6,228 nt of DNA from an uncultured Mycoplasma sp. (lineage in GTDB: Bacteria; Bacillota_I; Bacilli_A; RF39; UBA660), in contig CANOGG010000077.1 in NCBI GenBank assembly GCA_947565485.1, positions 1 to 6,228 of the forward strand, in the 5' to 3' direction. Below, piece after piece: positions 3,883 to 6,228 of this stretch. A program made the translations under genes and the position numbers. The notes below the pieces were generated by a model that was not told the origin of the DNA, did not search any database, and saw only the letters and a program-made list of their open reading frames with translations. Numbering within the stretch: position 1 is the stretch's first letter; the number at the start of each line of letters is the position of its first letter.

Positions 3883-6153
3883 ATGAAAATAACCAATCTA
3901 TTAAAAAAACTATTTACATCTAGCATACCCCAAACTGAGATAACTAACTCTATTTTCTCTCTAAATAGCCTCATCCCACTTCCTAAAAAAGAGGACTACC
4001 TAAATAATCCTCCTAAATTAGAACTAATAAAAACCTATAAAAATAATTATTTAAAATTATTAAAACAAAACCCCAATCTCACAAGTCTCGATTTCTTTCC
4101 TAAAATTTTACACCAATATAAGACCATTTATACAGACCTGTTATTAAACCTTTGCACTGAAGATAATAGTGACATCTCTTTTGACTATCTCTCTGAACTA
4201 GGTAACTCATCACTTACCAATCTAAAACTTACACTAACTAGTATTAAACTAATGCTCTACCAAGATGAAGTATCTCGCCTTGAAGAAGATACTCGCCTAA
4301 GAATAATCGCCTTAATGGAAATATTAGAAGATATAAAAACATCTAAAATATTCCTCATAAATAGAAATACAACGTTAATTAATTCTATCCTAAATGAAAT
4401 AAATAACCTCCATAGTAGTCTCCTCACTTTTACGAATCAACAAAAAGCCATGCAAATAGAAGCTAACTCCTACTTAAATAAATTAAACTTCTCAAATATC
4501 AATGAAGATGCCCCATCAGACTTAATTAATGCCAAACTCTCTGAATTAAAACACATCTTAGCCTTAGTTAACCCTGAGGAACTAACAAAACTAGAAAATC
4601 TCCATCTAAGCCCTAAATTATTTATGGCAACTATCGAGCAAAAACTTGAAATATATGTTTACACTAATCCCGAAATGTTAAAAACTCTTACCCAAAAAAC
4701 TGCAGAACTAGAAAAAGAAGTCACCATGTTTTTAACATCAAATATTCCTGAACTTACTAGCCGGGCTAATAAGTTAGTATTATTATATGCTAAAATTAAA
4801 AACCTCGAAAGTATCTATAAAATATTTTGTACCTATGGTCGTAACTTAGTTTCTAAAGAAGAACTAAAAAAATTATATACCATTAAATTTCAATTACTAA
4901 CTTATAACATTTTAAACGAAGAAAATGTTGATATTCTAAAAAATTGTACTTTTACTGAACTAGAATGTTACCAAGATATTATTTACGCTAAAATTAATGC
5001 TATTCTAAAAGGAGAAAATAATTACTTAAAAGAAATTGCCTCATCTAATCTTTATCTGAAAGCTAATATACCCAGCATCATCCAAGATATCAAATTAATT
5101 CTAAAAGATGGTACTGAAGAATTTTCTGCTTGGCATATTTTAACATCTCCCATACTTTTATCATTTCTTCTTTCTTTAGAAAATAGTTATCGTTTAAGCG
5201 AATTTTTTGCCAAGACCAAAAGTTCTCGTCAAGAATATTTTCATCTAAATTATTATGATAAATACTTTGATTGGGAGAATTTTCTACCTTTAGAAACTAT
5301 CTTTCGCCTTATGAAATGTAACGAACAAACCAATACTCACCAAATAAATAGCACTCCTTTATACCGCCTCTACCAAATTAACGAGCATTTTTATAATGAT
5401 TATAATGCTTATATCTTACCAGAAGGGTTGTTGCATATCCATCTTCCATCGCCTAGCATAACTGGCAAATATCCCCCAGAAATTAAGTATATCCACGATA
5501 AAGCCCAAAATAAAACTGTCATATTTCCCACTACTTTAAAATCAGTATCAGGTTCTTTATTTGAAAACATATCTATAAATGAAATAATCTTAAATGAGAA
5601 TTTAGAACAATTAGGCGAAAAAACTTTATTAAATACTTCCATAAACGCTCTTACTTTTAAAAGTCCTAATACCCATATCTCATACAACGCCCTTAACTTC
5701 AAACAACTAAAAAGAATAACCTATGACTATCACCTAGATACTAATACTCTCTTAGATATAATTGACTCTCTAACTGCCTGTTATAGCATTCATGTTACTG
5801 ATGAAAAACGCATTACTATACCTGTTATCTATACCGAAGATTCTGGTTATGCCAATAGAACCCGTATTTACGAAAGAGAATATATTAGTCGACTTTATCA
5901 ATTAGTTCCCTCATTCAATGAATTAACACTTCTTGATAATACCGGTCAAAAAATAATTTTTACTAAAAAAGATTTAACTTTTACAGACCGAAGAAATGAA
6001 GCCCCAGCTTTCTGGTTTGAGCCAAGTCTAAAGAAAACTTCAACTTTAAGTCGTAGTGATAAGCTTCTCATTTCCAATAAGTTATATCAAAGAATAGAGT
6101 CAGTTCTTTCCCAAAAAGAAAAAGCCACGACAAAAAAACTTTCTAAGTTTTAA
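3883..6153 (+). CDS. Hypothetical 756-residue cytoplasmic protein: long helical region plus short leucine-rich-repeat-like segment
   Basis: I do not recognise this protein. It has no signal peptide, no clear membrane segment and no sortase or secretion motif, so it should be cytoplasmic. One hydrophobic stretch at about 417-432 (WHILTSPILLSFLLSL) looks like a buried helix. Residues 1 to about 450 are rich in Leu, Ile, Lys, Asn and Glu and look largely alpha-helical. Candidate coiled-coil pieces are near 128-152 (DEVSRLEEDTRLR) and 262-282 (TLTQKTAELEKEV). Around 508-614 the character changes to short beta-strand/loop units resembling BspA-type (LRR_5) repeats: FPTTLKSV, NENLEQLG and similar. 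The rest, to about 740, is mixed with no motif I can name, and the tail is basic (KATTKKLSKF). I see no Walker A, HTH, nuclease or kinase motif. It has its own promoter and terminator, so it appears monocistronic. Base composition is visibly more A/T-rich, with more ATA and TTA codons than mraY. It may be a lineage-specific scaffold or interaction protein, but this is speculation. Confidence 0.88.
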   Translation: MKITNLLKKLFTSSIPQTEITNSIFSLNSLIPLPKKEDYLNNPPKLELIKTYKNNYLKLLKQNPNLTSLDFFPKILHQYKTIYTDLLLNLCTEDNSDISFDYLSELGNSSLTNLKLTLTSIKLMLYQDEVSRLEEDTRLRIIALMEILEDIKTSKIFLINRNTTLINSILNEINNLHSSLLTFTNQQKAMQIEANSYLNKLNFSNINEDAPSDLINAKLSELKHILALVNPEELTKLENLHLSPKLFMATIEQKLEIYVYTNPEMLKTLTQKTAELEKEVTMFLTSNIPELTSRANKLVLLYAKIKNLESIYKIFCTYGRNLVSKEELKKLYTIKFQLLTYNILNEENVDILKNCTFTELECYQDIIYAKINAILKGENNYLKEIASSNLYLKANIPSIIQDIKLILKDGTEEFSAWHILTSPILLSFLLSLENSYRLSEFFAKTKSSRQEYFHLNYYDKYFDWENFLPLETIFRLMKCNEQTNTHQINSTPLYRLYQINEHFYNDYNAYILPEGLLHIHLPSPSITGKYPPEIKYIHDKAQNKTVIFPTTLKSVSGSLFENISINEIILNENLEQLGEKTLLNTSINALTFKSPNTHISYNALNFKQLKRITYDYHLDTNTLLDIIDSLTACYSIHVTDEKRITIPVIYTEDSGYANRTRIYEREYISRLYQLVPSFNELTLLDNTGQKIIFTKKDLTFTDRRNEAPAFWFEPSLKKTSTLSRSDKLLISNKLYQRIESVLSQKEKATTKKLSKF
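5518..5724 (+). other. Degenerate leucine-rich-repeat-like (LRR_5/BspA-type) protein segment
   Basis: Residues 546-614 of the large protein can be laid out as about three units of 20-23 residues. Starts are at VIFPTTLKSVSGSLFENI (546), NEIILNENLEQLGEKTLLNT (566) and NALTFKSPNTHISYNALNF (588), ending in KRITY. BspA-type repeats have a strand, then a 'P..L..I...AF..C' turn, then the next strand. The first two units follow that with FPTTLKSV..SLF and NENLEQLG..TLL. An earlier YILPEGLLHIHLP at 510-522 may be a further remnant. The match is by eye, the repeats are few and divergent, and these domains are more often found in surface proteins than in cytoplasmic ones. Confidence 0.5.
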
Positions 6154-6191
6154 ACCGGTTCTTCCGAAAGTTTAAGTGTTTAGTAAAATAG

Positions 6192-6218
6192 AAATGGGAT
6201 AGAAATATCCTGTTTTTT
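6192..6218 (+). terminator. Intrinsic terminator after the 756-residue protein gene
   Basis: AAATGGGATA (6192-6201) pairs with TATCCTGTTT (6206-6215). The 10-bp stem has two G-T wobbles and is closed by a GAAA tetraloop (6202-6205). Six T follow at 6213-6218. It lies 39 bases after the stop codon. The remaining bases to the window end hold no gene that I can see. Confidence 0.85.
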
Positions 6219-6228
6219 ATTTGGATAT

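Noticed and set aside
4036..4063. A/T-only palindromic stretch (AAATAATTATTT and neighbours) as a possible origin or protein binding site
   Set aside because: It is inside coding sequence and explained by Asn/Tyr/Lys/Leu codons in A/T-rich DNA; no repeated boxes around it.
5409..5702. 97-residue open frame on the - strand inside the large gene
   Set aside because: The + strand frame is continuous through it with its own signals; no Shine-Dalgarno sequence or family motif on the - strand.
6136..6173. 8-bp inverted repeat AAACTTTC/GAAAGTTT spanning the stop of the large gene
   Set aside because: The 22-base loop and lack of a T-run make it a poor terminator; the real one follows at 6192-6218. 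One arm is coding and A-rich, so chance is likely.

Overview
The window suggests a low-G+C member of the Bacillota, most likely in or near the Bacilli, with a small, compact genome. Three things point there: a penicillin-binding protein (PBP) with a C-terminal PASTA domain directly upstream of mraY (the Firmicute cell-wall cluster order), strong AAGGAG/AGGTG-type ribosome binding sites, and A+T-rich coding sequence. All five stops are TAA or TAG and tryptophan is encoded by TGG, so nothing suggests the Mycoplasma UGA-Trp code. A precise taxon (for example an uncultured gut Bacilli lineage related to Mollicutes) is only a guess.

All genes are on the + strand. Bases 1-453 hold the 3' end of a class B PBP (transpeptidase KTGTAQ motif plus one PASTA domain). 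Bases 541-1533 are mraY, with its own TATAAT box and a very short leader. An A/T-rich hairpin with a T-run (1553-1582) then separates mraY from acetate kinase (ackA, 1612-2805). Its stop codon abuts the first possible codon of a DHH/DHHA1 phosphoesterase of the NrnA type (2806-3789), and the pair looks bicistronic. A clear intrinsic terminator (3788-3816) ends this unit. A TGn-extended -10 promoter follows, then a large monocistronic gene (3883-6153) for a 756-residue cytoplasmic protein I do not recognise, closed by another clear terminator (6192-6218).

Functionally, the left part is peptidoglycan synthesis: lipid I formation by MraY and cross-linking by the PBP. The middle is central metabolism and nucleotide turnover: acetyl phosphate/ATP by AckA, nanoRNA or pAp hydrolysis by the DHH protein. 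The usual next cell-wall gene, murD, is absent, so the cluster is broken after mraY. The right-hand gene is the only real unknown. It has a long helical, partly coiled-coil-like N-terminal part and a short stretch resembling BspA-type leucine-rich repeats near the C-terminus. I see no CRISPR array, transposon, tRNA, rRNA or phage gene. Most of the window is ordinary core genome, and I do not see convincing evidence of a new multi-gene system.
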